In this document: in pieces, positions 9,158-18,231 of the stretch
Position numbering within the stretch: the first letter of the stretch is position 1
Layout: the number at the start of each line of letters is the position of its first letter
DNA from: Knoellia sp. S7-12
GTDB taxonomy: Bacteria; Actinomycetota; Actinomycetes; Actinomycetales; Dermatophilaceae
Length of the DNA: 64,000 nucleotides
Assembly (NCBI RefSeq): GCF_040518285.1
Contig: NZ_CP155449.1
Coordinates: 248,001-312,000 of the forward strand
Direction: 5' to 3'
Position numbers and translations under genes: made by a program
The notes under the pieces: model-generated
Seen by the model: only the letters and a program-made list of their open reading frames with translations
What the model was told of the DNA's origin: nothing
The model's database searches: none

Positions 9158-9793
9158 ATGACCGCACCTCGCAGAGCCCTGATCGTGGTGGACATCCAGC
9201 AGGAGTACTTCGACGGGATGCTCCAGGTGCAGTACCCGCCACGCGAAGAGACGCTCTCGAATGCGGTTCGCGCCCTCGAGGCTGCTGTCGAGCACGACAT
9301 CCCTGTCGTCGTCGTGCAGCACGAGTTGCCAGAAGGTGCTCCGGTCTTCGCAGTCGGGTCGCCGAGCTGGATGCTCCACCCCGAGATCGAGCGACGCCTG
9401 CAGCCGACGTGGAAGCGCGCCTCGAAGGTCGGGGGCAGTGTCTTCGCCGGAACGGACGTCGCAGCGTGGCTCGCAGATCATCAGGTCGACACGATCACCA
9501 TCGTCGGCTACATGACGAACAACTGCGACCTTGCGAGCGCCGTGGAAGCGGAGGGCCTGGGCCTCGCCGCGGAGGTCCTGTCCGATGCCAGCGGAGCCAT
9601 CCACCTCTCCAACGATGCGGGGAGTGTTGCGGCAGACCAGCTCCACCAGACCCTGATGGTCCTGCTTCATTCCAACTTCGCCGCTGTGGCCACGACCGAC
9701 TCGTGGATCGAGGCGGTTCGCGATGGGCAGGCTCTCCCCAAGAGCGATCTCGGCACCTCGGCCACGCAGGGCCGCGCGCACTTCGGAGGCTGA
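9158..9793 (+). CDS. isochorismatase-like cysteine hydrolase
   Basis: The product has 211 residues with the family catalytic triad: Asp12 in VVDIQQEYF, a Lys around residue 86-90 in TWKRASK, and Cys123 in GYMTNNCDLA. Family members hydrolyse isochorismate, nicotinamide or N-carbamoyl compounds; the sequence does not decide which. AAGGAG (9147-9152) lies 5-6 nt before the ATG, ruling out the upstream in-frame ATG at 9002. The divergent GlxA-type activator probably controls it. Confidence 0.82.
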   Translation: MTAPRRALIVVDIQQEYFDGMLQVQYPPREETLSNAVRALEAAVEHDIPVVVVQHELPEGAPVFAVGSPSWMLHPEIERRLQPTWKRASKVGGSVFAGTDVAAWLADHQVDTITIVGYMTNNCDLASAVEAEGLGLAAEVLSDASGAIHLSNDAGSVAADQLHQTLMVLLHSNFAAVATTDSWIEAVRDGQALPKSDLGTSATQGRAHFGG

Positions 9794-9876
9794 CTGGCGT
9801 CGCACAAACGCGGTCGCTTCCTGGGCGTCAGTCCATGCGTGGGGTTGGTGCTTGCCCGGCGCCATAGGGTGTGGCC

Positions 9877-11271
9877 ATGCCAGGCGCAGCCTTCTTCGAC
9901 CTCGACCGCACGCTGCTGCAGGGCGGCACCGGCCCGCACCTGTCCCGGGCGATGGTGGAACTCGGTCTCGTGCCGCGGTCACTGCCCGGTCAGGGGATGC
10001 TCTTCAAGGCGTTCGACCTCTTCGGCGAGAACCTGCCGTCGATCTTCCTGGCGCGTCAGGCCACCCTCGTCGCCCGCGGCAAGGACTCCAAGAGCTTCGA
10101 CGAAGCCGCCTCCCAAGCCGCCACAGTCATCGCCGAGCTCGTCCACCCGTTCGCGTTGGCGCTCATCGAGCAGCACAAGGCCGAGGGTCGGCGGGTCGTC
10201 ATGGCGACGACGACCCCGACTCACCTCATCAAGCCGCTCGCTGATCAGCTGGGCTTCGACGACGTGATCGCCACCCGCTACAGCACCAAGGAGGACGGCA
10301 CGTTCGACGGTTCGATCCGCGGCCCGTTCGTCTGGTCGACCGGCAAGCTCGCTGCGGTCAAGCACTACGCGGCCCAGCACGACATCGACCTCGTCGAGAG
10401 CTACGCCTACTCGGACTCGATCTTCGACCTACCTCTCCTCGAGGCGGTCGGCCAACCGGCCGCCGTCAATCCCGATCCCAGACTGACCATGTATGCCGTG
10501 GCTCGCCGTTGGCCGATCGTGCACTTCGACGTGTCGCCGGGTGTTCTCAAGATTCCCGTACTCGGGATCGAGTTGCAGCGCATCCTCTTTGAGGGTCTGC
10601 GCTCGACGTTCTTCCCGTGTGCCAGGTTCGACATCGCGGGCATCGAGAACATCCCGCGCCACGGGCCGGTCATCCTCGTGGGCAACCACCGCAGCTATTT
10701 CGATGCCGTGGCCATGGCCAACGTGGTGCGTCGGTCGGGGCGGTCAGCCCGCTTCCTGGGCAAGAAGGAGATGTTCGACATCCCTGTGCTCGGACCCTTC
10801 CTGAAGGCGGCTGGGGGCATCCGCGTCGACCGTGGAGAGGGTGGTGCCGAGTCCTATGACATGGCGGTGCTCGCGCTTGAGGGCGGCGAGATGGTCGGGC
10901 TGCTGCCCGAGGCGACGATCCCGCGCGGCGCGGCCTTCTTCGACTCCGTGCTCAAGGGCAAGTTGGGCGCCGCGCGCCTGGCGTCGGTGAGTCGGGCGCC
11001 GGTCATCCCCGTCGGGATGTGGGGCACCGAGAAGGTCTGGCCCCGCTCGTCCTCGATGCCCAACCTGCTCAACCTCACGAACCCTCCCAAGGTCACCATC
11101 CGTGTGGGCAAGCCGGTCGAGCTCAAGTACCGCTCGCCCGTCGCCGACACCAAGCGCATCATGGCGGCGATCGCCGACCTCCTGCCGCCCGAATCACGTG
11201 ACGGCCGTGACCCCACCGACGACGAGCTGCGTGCCACCTATCCGAACGGACGGCTCCCGACCGACGAGTGA
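9877..11271 (+). CDS. HAD-IB hydrolase fused to 1-acylglycerol-3-phosphate acyltransferase
   Basis: A two-domain protein of 464 residues. Residues 1 to about 210 form a SerB-like HAD-IB phosphatase (FFDLDRTLL with the DxDxT motif, later YSDSIFDLPLL). Residues from about 235 form a PlsC acyltransferase with GNHRSYFD (HX4D) and LLPEATIPRG. This fusion is known in actinobacteria and is thought to act in phospholipid or triacylglycerol synthesis, joining a phosphatase step to an acylation step. TAGGGT (9865-9870) is 6 nt before the ATG; a GTG at 9871 is also in frame. Confidence 0.88.
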   Translation: MPGAAFFDLDRTLLQGGTGPHLSRAMVELGLVPRSLPGQGMLFKAFDLFGENLPSIFLARQATLVARGKDSKSFDEAASQAATVIAELVHPFALALIEQHKAEGRRVVMATTTPTHLIKPLADQLGFDDVIATRYSTKEDGTFDGSIRGPFVWSTGKLAAVKHYAAQHDIDLVESYAYSDSIFDLPLLEAVGQPAAVNPDPRLTMYAVARRWPIVHFDVSPGVLKIPVLGIELQRILFEGLRSTFFPCARFDIAGIENIPRHGPVILVGNHRSYFDAVAMANVVRRSGRSARFLGKKEMFDIPVLGPFLKAAGGIRVDRGEGGAESYDMAVLALEGGEMVGLLPEATIPRGAAFFDSVLKGKLGAARLASVSRAPVIPVGMWGTEKVWPRSSSMPNLLNLTNPPKVTIRVGKPVELKYRSPVADTKRIMAAIADLLPPESRDGRDPTDDELRATYPNGRLPTDE

Positions 11272-11373
11272 CGCATCCACAGACGCAGGCGGGGGTGTGG
11301 ATGACGGGTCGGGAATGTCTGCGGGACGGCATACCGTTGTCGTCCTGCGCGGACGAAGGAGGTGGGCAAGGCG

Positions 11374-14300
11374 ATGGAGCGAGAAGCAGTGACTCTCGAC
11401 GAGTTGTCGGATCGTGAGCTCACGAGGGCCTTCGACCGGCTGACGCTGGCTCGCGCCGGCGACTACGCCCGGGCCGGCCGGGTGACGAGCATCATCGTCG
11501 GCGACGAGGGCACGCGAGCCGCCGCGCGCGTCATCGGCAACGGGACCGGCATCTATCGCACCGAGGTCTCGCTCGCCCCCGACCCGCACGGCGAACCGCT
11601 CCTCGAGAGCGACTGCACCTGCCCCGTCGGCTTTGCCTGCAAGCACGCTGCCGCCCTCGTGATCGCCCTGCGCACCCAACGACCGTGGCGCACCGACACA
11701 CCGTCGGGGTCGCAGCGCTCGACCTCCTGGCGCGACGCCCTCGGCGATCTCCTCGACGCACCCGAGCCCGAGCCGCGCACCGGTGTCGTGGGGCTGCTCC
11801 TCGACATCGAGTCATCGCGAGGGCGACCCGATCCGTGGCAGCGCCAGCCACAGGCCCCGCGGATCCAGCTGCGCCCGATGATCCCCGGGGCGGCTCCGGG
11901 TCGATGGATCAAGACGGGCATCTCGTGGGAGGCGGTGTCGGGCGGCTACTACTCGTCCTACGCCTTCCGGCTCGATGGGCCACCTCTCGACGCCCTCACC
12001 GCCATCGCCGATGCCCACCGGCGGGGCAGTCGGATGTCCGGCTACGGCCGCGCACCGGCCTCGATCCCCCTGGACCTGCTCGGCCGGGGCTGGGTCGACC
12101 TCCTCATGCGGGCCCGTGAAGCCGGCGTCGTCCTGCTCACCCACGCCAACAACGGCGGCGAGGTCCAGCTCGAGCCCGACGAGGGCCACTTCGTCCTCGA
12201 CCTGTCCCCGGCCGACGACGGTGGCGTGCTCGCCAAACCGAGCCTCGACCTCCCGGAGGGGGCCGGCGGCGTCGTCGTCGTGGGCGACCCTCCGACCGGG
12301 TGGTTCCGTCAGGAGGATCGCGACCTGCGGCTCGGCGGGTTCGGCGCCGACGTCGACGTGGCCGCGGCCCGCGTCGTCGAGCGGGGCCCGTTCACCATCC
12401 CGCACGACGACTGGTCGAGCTTCGCCATCGACAAGCTGCCGGTCCTGCAGCGCCGGGCCACGGTGCGCACCCACGGCGGGCTCACCCTGCCCGAGGTGGC
12501 GCCACCCCGCCTCCACCTCTCCGTGCGGTTCGACAAGAAACACACGGCCCGCGTCACGTGGTCGTTCCGCTACGGCCCTCTCGACACTCCTCTCACCGTG
12601 CCGCTCACCCGCGAGCCGCCCACCTATCGCGACCCCAATGCCTTCCGTGACGCCGCTGTCGAGAGCAATCTGCTCGAAGCCGTGCCCACCCGCGATGAGC
12701 TGCCTGCCCTCTGGGATCTCACTCGCCAGGGGTGGATGCCGCGAGATGCGGTGTCCCTCAGCGGTTTTGACACGGTGACCTTCGCCGAGCTCCTGCCTGA
12801 GATTGAGGCACACGATCAGGTGGAGGTCGACGTCGTCGGCGAGCCGGCGGCATACGCCGAAGTGACGGACGCCCCGCGGATCGCGGTCGGGACGTCCGAG
12901 TCCGGCGAGGGCAACGACTGGTTCGACCTCAAGATCACCGTCACCGTCGGCCGCCACGAGGTCCCACTCGCCGACCTCGTCACCGCGCTCGCCCGCAACG
13001 AAGAGCGGATGCTTCTGCCCGACGGCGCCTGGTTCACCCTCGACCACCCCGAGCTGCACCGCCTTCGCGCGCTCGTCGAGGAGGCCCGGGCGTTGCAGGA
13101 CAAGCAGTCCGACCCGCTGCGCCTGTCCGTCCTCCACGCGGGCCTGTGGAACGACCTCATTGAGATCGGTGTCGTCGACGAGCAGTCCAGTCGCTGGCAG
13201 CGCTCGGTCGACGCGCTGCTGGGCGTCGACGCCGCACACACGCCCCCTCCGGCCGAGGTGCCCAGTGCCCTCAAGGCCACGCTGCGGCCCTATCAGGAAG
13301 AGGGCTTCCGCTGGCTGTCGCTCCTCTGGGATCTCGGGCTCGGTGGGGTGCTCGCCGACGACATGGGGCTCGGCAAGACTCTCCAGGTCATCGCGATGGC
13401 ATTGCGGGCCAAGGAGCGCGGCGAGCTGAATGACCCGATGCTGATCGTCGCGCCGACCTCGGTGCTCGGCACGTGGGTCGACGAGGTCGCGAAGTTCGCA
13501 CCCGACCTCACCATTGCCGTGCTCGACCGCACGCGCGGCAAGGCGCGCGTCGCCATGGGGGAGGCGATTGCCGGTGCCGACCTCGTCGTGACGACCTATG
13601 CCGTGGGTCGCATCGATGCCGAGGAGTTCCGCTCGGTCCCGTGGTCCGCGGCGATCCTCGACGAGGCCCAGTTCGTGAAGAACCACCAGGCCAAGACGTA
13701 TGCCGCGATGCGCCGGCTGCCGGCGCGCGTCACCTTTGCCCTCACCGGCACGCCCCTCGAGAACTCGCTCATGGACCTGTGGTCGCTGCTGTCGCTCGTC
13801 GCCCCGGGCCTGCACCCACGGCCGCTTGCCTTCCGGGAGCAGTGGGCCAAGCCGATCGAGAACGGCACTTCGCCCGAGCTGCTCGCCACGCTGCGCAAGC
13901 GGATCCGGCCGCTGATGCTGCGGCGCACCAAAGAGGCAGTCGCGTCCGACCTGCCGCCCAAGCAGGAGCAGATCCTCCACGTCGCTCTCCACCCCAAGCA
14001 CCGCGCCATCTATGACCGCCACCTCGCCCGGGAGCGGCAGCGCCTCCTGGGACTCATCGATGACCTCGACGGCAACCGGATCGCGATCCTGCGCGCCCTC
14101 ACGGTGCTGCGGCAGATGGCTCTCGACCCCTCGCTCGTCGACGCCGAGGCCTATGGCGGCGCTGCGCCGAGTGCCAAGGTCGAGGCGCTCGTCGAGCAGG
14201 TTGTCGAGCTCGCTTCGGAGGGTCACCGCGCGCTTGTCTTCAGCCAGTTCACCAGCTTCCTGGCGATTGTTCGGGCCCGGCTCGAGGAGGAGGGCATTGC

Positions 14301-14676
14301 CTACGCTTACCTCGACGGGTCGACCCGGAACCGCGCTGACGTCGTCCAGGACTTCCGCAGAGGCGACGCGCCGGCGTTCCTCATCTCGCTCAAGGCCGGT
14401 GGCTTCGGGCTCACTCTCACCGAGGCCGACTACGTCTTCGTGCTCGACCCGTGGTGGAACCCGGCCGCCGAGAACCAGGCGATCGACCGGGCCCACCGCA
14501 TCGGGCAGACGCGCTCGGTCAACGTCTATCGCCTCGTCTCCACGGACACCATCGAGGAGAAGGTCGTCGCCCTGCAGGACAAGAAGCGCGATCTCTTTGC
14601 CCGGGTCGTTGACGACGGCAACCTCTTGTCGAGCGCCCTCACAGCCGACGATCTGCGCGGCCTGCTCGACCGCTGA
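11374..14676 (+). CDS. SWIM zinc-finger SNF2-family DNA-dependent ATPase
   Basis: The product has 1100 residues. An N-terminal SWIM zinc finger (CTCPVGFACKH, residues about 77-87) is followed by a long family-specific region. The SNF2 motor begins near residue 635: DDMGLGKTLQV (Walker A), LIVAPTSV, AILDEAQFVKN (DEAQ box), ALTGTPLENSLMDLWSLLS, RRTKEAV. The C-terminal helicase lobe has VFSQFTSFL, YLDGSTRNR, LKAGGFGLTLTEAD and DRAHRIGQTRSVNVYRL. It is expected to translocate on DNA or remodel protein-DNA complexes in repair or transcription. AAGGAGG lies upstream of the ATG at 11374; the GTG at 11362 falls inside that ribosome site and is rejected. Confidence 0.93.
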   Translation: MEREAVTLDELSDRELTRAFDRLTLARAGDYARAGRVTSIIVGDEGTRAAARVIGNGTGIYRTEVSLAPDPHGEPLLESDCTCPVGFACKHAAALVIALRTQRPWRTDTPSGSQRSTSWRDALGDLLDAPEPEPRTGVVGLLLDIESSRGRPDPWQRQPQAPRIQLRPMIPGAAPGRWIKTGISWEAVSGGYYSSYAFRLDGPPLDALTAIADAHRRGSRMSGYGRAPASIPLDLLGRGWVDLLMRAREAGVVLLTHANNGGEVQLEPDEGHFVLDLSPADDGGVLAKPSLDLPEGAGGVVVVGDPPTGWFRQEDRDLRLGGFGADVDVAAARVVERGPFTIPHDDWSSFAIDKLPVLQRRATVRTHGGLTLPEVAPPRLHLSVRFDKKHTARVTWSFRYGPLDTPLTVPLTREPPTYRDPNAFRDAAVESNLLEAVPTRDELPALWDLTRQGWMPRDAVSLSGFDTVTFAELLPEIEAHDQVEVDVVGEPAAYAEVTDAPRIAVGTSESGEGNDWFDLKITVTVGRHEVPLADLVTALARNEERMLLPDGAWFTLDHPELHRLRALVEEARALQDKQSDPLRLSVLHAGLWNDLIEIGVVDEQSSRWQRSVDALLGVDAAHTPPPAEVPSALKATLRPYQEEGFRWLSLLWDLGLGGVLADDMGLGKTLQVIAMALRAKERGELNDPMLIVAPTSVLGTWVDEVAKFAPDLTIAVLDRTRGKARVAMGEAIAGADLVVTTYAVGRIDAEEFRSVPWSAAILDEAQFVKNHQAKTYAAMRRLPARVTFALTGTPLENSLMDLWSLLSLVAPGLHPRPLAFREQWAKPIENGTSPELLATLRKRIRPLMLRRTKEAVASDLPPKQEQILHVALHPKHRAIYDRHLARERQRLLGLIDDLDGNRIAILRALTVLRQMALDPSLVDAEAYGGAAPSAKVEALVEQVVELASEGHRALVFSQFTSFLAIVRARLEEEGIAYAYLDGSTRNRADVVQDFRRGDAPAFLISLKAGGFGLTLTEADYVFVLDPWWNPAAENQAIDRAHRIGQTRSVNVYRLVSTDTIEEKVVALQDKKRDLFARVVDDGNLLSSALTADDLRGLLDR

Positions 14677-14686
14677 CGACCGGCTG

Positions 14687-14700
14687 GTGTTCGCGAACAC
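14687..14700. promoter_or_regulatory. 14-bp perfect palindrome
   Basis: GTGTTCGCGAACAC, 11 nt after the helicase stop codon and about 165 bp before the lipoprotein start. It has the form of a dimeric-repressor operator, but no cognate regulator is identifiable. The rest of the 190-bp gap shows a ribosome site for the lipoprotein and nothing else recognisable. Confidence 0.3.
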
Positions 14701-14866
14701 AACCTTCGGCCCGCCCCGGCAGGCACATCGAAAGTGATTTCGCCCCCTTCGGCCCCGGTGGCGTCAGGAAAATGAAAGCTCTCTCATGTTGGCCTCACCG
14801 GTCGTTCACGGTGGCAGCCAAAGGTGGTTCTCGACCGCAACACCTTGTCGAACACCGGAGGACTTC

Positions 14867-15397
14867 ATGCACGCCCGCGCACCCCGAACCGCCCTGCTCA
14901 TCGGAGCATGCTCGCTTGCGCTTGTCGCCTGCGGAAGCGGCGACGACTCCGCGGACGGTGCGTCCGGCGTCTCACCCGCCACCAAGAGCACGCAGCCGAC
15001 CGCGGACGCCAGCACCCAGTCGGCTCCCGCCACTCAGTCGGCTCCCGCCACCCAGCCGCCGACCCCGGTAGCCAGCACCTCGAGCGGCGGCGCATCAGGC
15101 GGCGACGCGTCTGGGCTGCCTCCGCGCCCTAAGCGCGACAACTGCGTCGACATACCGGTTCCGGCCGACGGCGTCTACACGATCTACGAGGCCGGCACTG
15201 CTGTCGTGCCCTTCAAGGACGGCCGGCTCACCCTGGGGGAGGTGCGCGCGGCCGAGGGCTGGAGCACGCGCGTCGACGAGCGAGAGGCCGATGAGGTGGA
15301 GATCGACTTCCGACGCGGGGGCGACGACGTCCTCGACCTCGAAGTCGACCTGGACGACGGCCGGGTCAAGGCCGAGATCTGCCACGACGACGACTGA
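14867..15397 (+). CDS. secreted lipoprotein, unknown function
   Basis: The product has 176 residues with a signal peptide and lipobox (ALVAC; lipidated Cys near residue 22). A low-complexity Ser/Thr/Ala/Pro linker (about 25-75) contains a tandem TQSAPA duplication. The folded domain is about 95 residues and very acidic, ending DICHDDD-like (VKAEICHDDD), with two Cys that could pair (CVDIPVP and EICH). I recognise no family. GGAGGA precedes the ATG by 4-5 nt. It is the last intact gene before the accessory island. Confidence 0.75.
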   Translation: MHARAPRTALLIGACSLALVACGSGDDSADGASGVSPATKSTQPTADASTQSAPATQSAPATQPPTPVASTSSGGASGGDASGLPPRPKRDNCVDIPVPADGVYTIYEAGTAVVPFKDGRLTLGEVRAAEGWSTRVDEREADEVEIDFRRGGDDVLDLEVDLDDGRVKAEICHDDD

Positions 15398-15425
15398 TGG
15401 GATCGGAACGCGCTTGCAGCGCCTC

Positions 15426-15840
15426 ATGTTGATCGGCTACGCACGAGTGAGCACCGAACGACAAGACCTCGCTTCACAACGAGCAGAGTTGCGCCGCCTG
15501 GGGGTAGACGACGAGCGGGATTACACCGACAAGCGCACTGGCAAGAACAAGGACCGCCCAGGACTGCGCGAGGCGCTGGCAGCGGCCCGAGAGGGCGACG
15601 CCCTCGTCGTCGCCAAGATCGACCGCTTGGCTCGGTCAGTGCCGGACGCGCGCGACATGGTTCAGGACCTCTACGAGGCCAACGGCCGCCTCTTGGGCAC
15701 CAAGCCCAAGCGAGCGTCGAGCCAAGAAACTCAAGGACGACTTCGAAGGTGGCGACTTCACCCTCGCGGAGTTGGCCGCGGACTATCGAGTGTCCCGGGC
15801 CACGATCTACAGGACCCCAAAGCGGGCACAGGCGGACTAA
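15426..15840 (+). pseudogene. serine resolvase/invertase, deleted and frameshifted
   Basis: The N-terminal catalytic part is intact in frame (MLIGYARVSTERQDLASQ with the catalytic Ser, later AKIDRLARSVPDARDMVQDL). After DLYEAN the reading jumps directly to GRLLGTKPK, omitting the 45-60 residues that normally hold the helix E region. A frameshift near 15715-15721 then moves the C-terminal helix-turn-helix to another frame, where FTLAELAADYRVSRATIY can be read up to TAA at 15840. The gene is therefore inactive. It sits 64 bp from the IS30 element and marks a former mobile element. Confidence 0.8.
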
Positions 15841-15903
15841 CTGCTGGCGACCGTCGTTCTGGCGGCGCGGCCATTGACCGATCCGCGGTGCGGGTTCAGG
15901 CGG

Positions 15904-17058
15904 TCAGCGCAACGCCTCCGCTAGTGATTCTGATGGTGTCTTGAAGCCCAGGGTTTGTCGAGGTCGGTTGTTCAGCTCTTCGGCGATGGCGTCGAAGTCG
16001 GTTTGGGTGAGGGTGCGGAAGTCGAGCCGGCGGGGCAGGTACTGACGCAGCAGCCCGTTGGTGTTCTCGTTGCTGCCACGCTGCCAGGGCGACTTGGGGT
16101 CGCAGAAGTAGACCTGCACGCCGGTGGCGATGGTGAACTGCTGGTGCTGGGCCATCTCGTGTCCCAGGTCCCAGGTCAGGGTCTTGGCCAGCTGCTTGGG
16201 CAGCGTGGTGACCGCGTCGGCCAAGGCCTGCGCAACGGCATCGGCTCGGTGGTCGCCACGCGGCAGAGCGACCAGCATCAGGTAGCGCGTCTTGCGTTCG
16301 ACCAAGGTCGCGACCGGGCTCATCCCCTTGCCGAAGACCAAGTCACCTTCCCAATGTCCAGGCACCGCACGATCGGCGACCTCGTGTGGGCGCTGGGAGA
16401 TGTTGACCGTGTTCGGCCTCGAGCCGCGACCATCGGGGGTACGAACTCCTTTGGGGCGACGCAGAACCCGGCCAGTGCGCAGGTACCGGGTGAGCTCCTT
16501 GTTCAGGGCGCCGCGAGACTGTACGTACAAGCTGCGGTAGATGCTCTCGTGCGACACCTGCATCCGTGGGTCCTGGGGGTAGGTCCGTTTCAGCCAGCCA
16601 GCGATCTGCTGCGGTGACCAACGTTGGGACAACTTCTCCTCCACGATCGCACGCAGCCGCGGATCCTTCGCAAGCTTGCACACCTTGGGCCTGCCCGCCC
16701 GCGACCAGGCCCGCTGGTCAGCCCGCACCGCCCGGTACCCACGCCGGCCACCGTTGGCGTTGACCTCCCTGCTGACCGTCGACGGCGCCCGACCGATTCT
16801 GGTCGCGATCGACCGGATCGACTCGCCCGCGGCCAGACCGCGTGAGATTTCCTCGCGATCGGCCACGCTCAACCTGTCCGCAGCACGCCGCCTCGGTTCA
16901 GGTCGGATCCCGCCGCAGCGGATCAGATACGCCCGCACAGTCCCGGTGCACAACCCAAGGGCACGAGCGGTCGGCTTGGCTGCCTCACCAGCTTTCAGCC
17001 GAACCCACACCTGGTCGATCGCCTGCGGCGTCAACCTCTCGTAGTCGCCATGACCCAC
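15904..17058 (-). CDS. IS30-family transposase
   Basis: The product has 384 residues. N-terminal helix-turn-helix segments (about 10-45 and 62-100, including IRSIATRIGRAPSTVSREV) precede an integrase-like DDE domain. The catalytic residues appear intact: Asp239 in HWEGDL, Asp297 in TWDLGHEM and Glu331 in RGSNENTNGLLRQ, followed by the family's NNRPRQTLGFKTPSE ending. The GTG at 17058 follows a GAGGAGG ribosome site. Length and motifs are complete, so the element may still be active. Confidence 0.93.
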   Translation of the reverse strand: MGHGDYERLTPQAIDQVWVRLKAGEAAKPTARALGLCTGTVRAYLIRCGGIRPEPRRRAADRLSVADREEISRGLAAGESIRSIATRIGRAPSTVSREVNANGGRRGYRAVRADQRAWSRAGRPKVCKLAKDPRLRAIVEEKLSQRWSPQQIAGWLKRTYPQDPRMQVSHESIYRSLYVQSRGALNKELTRYLRTGRVLRRPKGVRTPDGRGSRPNTVNISQRPHEVADRAVPGHWEGDLVFGKGMSPVATLVERKTRYLMLVALPRGDHRADAVAQALADAVTTLPKQLAKTLTWDLGHEMAQHQQFTIATGVQVYFCDPKSPWQRGSNENTNGLLRQYLPRRLDFRTLTQTDFDAIAEELNNRPRQTLGFKTPSESLAEALR

Positions 17059-17102
17059 GACAACCTCCTCGACACAGCCGAATCAAGGAAGTGTTGCGCT
17101 GA
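15904..17102 (-). mobile_element. IS30-family insertion sequence
   Basis: About 1.2 kb holding one transposase gene. The termini carry a perfect 10-bp inverted repeat, TCAGCGCAAC at 15904-15913 and its complement at 17093-17102, with weaker matching inward (TCC and TGATTC blocks). The left repeat includes the transposase stop codon. The flanking bases (CGG on the left, TCC on the right) do not form a direct repeat, so either the ends are slightly misplaced or the locus has rearranged. Confidence 0.75.
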
Positions 17103-17148
17103 TCCATTGAGACCGCCGGTATGTGAGTGTGATACCCGCAGATCTTGG

Positions 17149-17643
17149 TCAGCGGGGTGGCAGGCCGTAGGTGTAGCCCTTCGAGACAATATCTTCAGCC
17201 ACGAGGTGCAACTTGCGGTTGCTGTGCATGCTCTCCTTCCTCAGGAGCCTGAAGGCCACGTCCTCACTCACCTTGCAGATGGTCATGATGGTTCCCACGG
17301 CGGCACCAATCGTGGTCGCGGTTTCCAGGGCGACTTTAAGCTCCGCCGCTTGCTCACTGCTCAATAGGCCCTCGGCTTGCAGTTCGGCGATCATCTCCTC
17401 ATGCACGTCGAGACGCCCCTCAACGTCAGCGAGCCTGCGGCGGTCGTCGTGCGCACGCGCGTCCCCCGCGTTCGTTCGGTCATCTGCCGTATCTGCTCGG
17501 GTTGCGCTGTCATCAGCCCGCAACTCAGCCTTGTCGGCGCGGGACTCACTCGCATCAGCTCGCTGGTCGGCCTCGTCGACGCGCGCACGCAGATCGTTGA
17601 TCTGTCCCTGCACGTCGGTGTCCTCCGGCTGATCCGCGCTCAT
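17149..17643 (-). CDS. coiled-coil ANTAR-domain protein
   Basis: The product has 164 residues. Residues about 10-95 are a charged heptad coiled coil with degenerate RAD/ADxA repeats. Residues about 105-160 match the ANTAR fold: LKVALETATTIGAAVGTIM, then VSEDVAFRLLRKESMHSNRKLHLVAEDIV. ANTAR domains bind dual-hexaloop RNA and act as antiterminators; they are usually controlled by a receiver, GAF or PAS domain, none of which is present. The coiled coil may provide dimerisation or partner binding instead. It lies between the IS30 element and a degraded gene, so it may have been carried in with the island. Confidence 0.75.
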   Translation of the reverse strand: MSADQPEDTDVQGQINDLRARVDEADQRADASESRADKAELRADDSATRADTADDRTNAGDARAHDDRRRLADVEGRLDVHEEMIAELQAEGLLSSEQAAELKVALETATTIGAAVGTIMTICKVSEDVAFRLLRKESMHSNRKLHLVAEDIVSKGYTYGLPPR

Positions 17644-17669
17644 GCGAACAACTTAAGGCATCAAGAATG

Positions 17670-18042
17670 CCAACCGCACAGATTTGGGGAGTGGATCAAG
17701 CCGTCGACCTACGGCGCTACGCGCACGGTGGAGCGCTTGCTGACCCATGAGGGCATCTCGCGACGAGACCGGATGGAGGTTTCCGCGCGGCCTCGAAGCG
17801 AATCAAGGAGTGGCGCGAAGCGGATCCCTCCATGCTCCAGTCGCGGACCTTCTTGACGCCGTTCGGTGGCTCGGGAATGCCAGTACGCACGAGGATGCCG
17901 ACCTCACCCACATCGAGTTCTGGACGGAGCGATCGCACTCGATGAGGCGTTCCACCGCCGATACACCGGCACAGACACCCACGCTAGTGCTCAGCGAATC
18001 AACGCCGCGATGGGTCCAGACCGATCCACCGGAACGGTGTGA
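17670..18042 (+). pseudogene. DUF4145-like remnant with several frameshifts
   Basis: This 588-bp interval before efeU has no intact gene. Fragments of one ancestral frame can be followed across three frames: WIKPSTYGATRTVERLLTHE (from about 17696), RIKEWREADP (around 17800), then LLDAVRWLGNASTHEDADLT (from about 17850), and RINAAMG just before TGA at 18042. The LLDAVRWLGNASTHED string and the RINA ending resemble the C-terminus of DUF4145 proteins. The assignment is from memory of the family pattern and is tentative. Confidence 0.4.
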
Positions 18043-18181
18043 GTCGTCGTCTCAGTGACGACGGTCCTGCAACACTTGCGGTGCCAGCAGAACGCAAGTG
18101 CGCAGCGGGATGCGAACGGTGTGACGCGGTCAAGGGCCGGGCGAATTGACGCCACCGGGTGAGTGAGGCATACCTTCTGGG

Positions 18182-18200
18182 TAAGGTAACCCTCACCTAA
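18182..18200 (+). promoter_or_regulatory. DtxR/IdeR iron box upstream of efeUOB
   Basis: TAAGGTAACCCTCACCTAA matches 15 of 19 positions of the IdeR/DtxR consensus (TTAGGTTAGSCTAACCTAA). It overlaps a possible -10 (TAACTT, 18198-18203), 31 bp before the efeU ATG, so iron-loaded repressor should block transcription. Confidence 0.75.
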
Positions 18201-18231
18201 CTTCCGGTCGTCTCCACGAATCGCAGGCCCC

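Noticed and set aside
11812..14700. Long minus-strand open frame of over 900 codons opposite the SNF2 gene
   Set aside because: It is the antisense shadow of a gene with clear helicase motifs; GC-rich sequence keeps antisense frames open.
15903..17105. Target-site duplication for the IS30 element
   Set aside because: The bases flanking the inverted repeats differ (CGG versus TCC).
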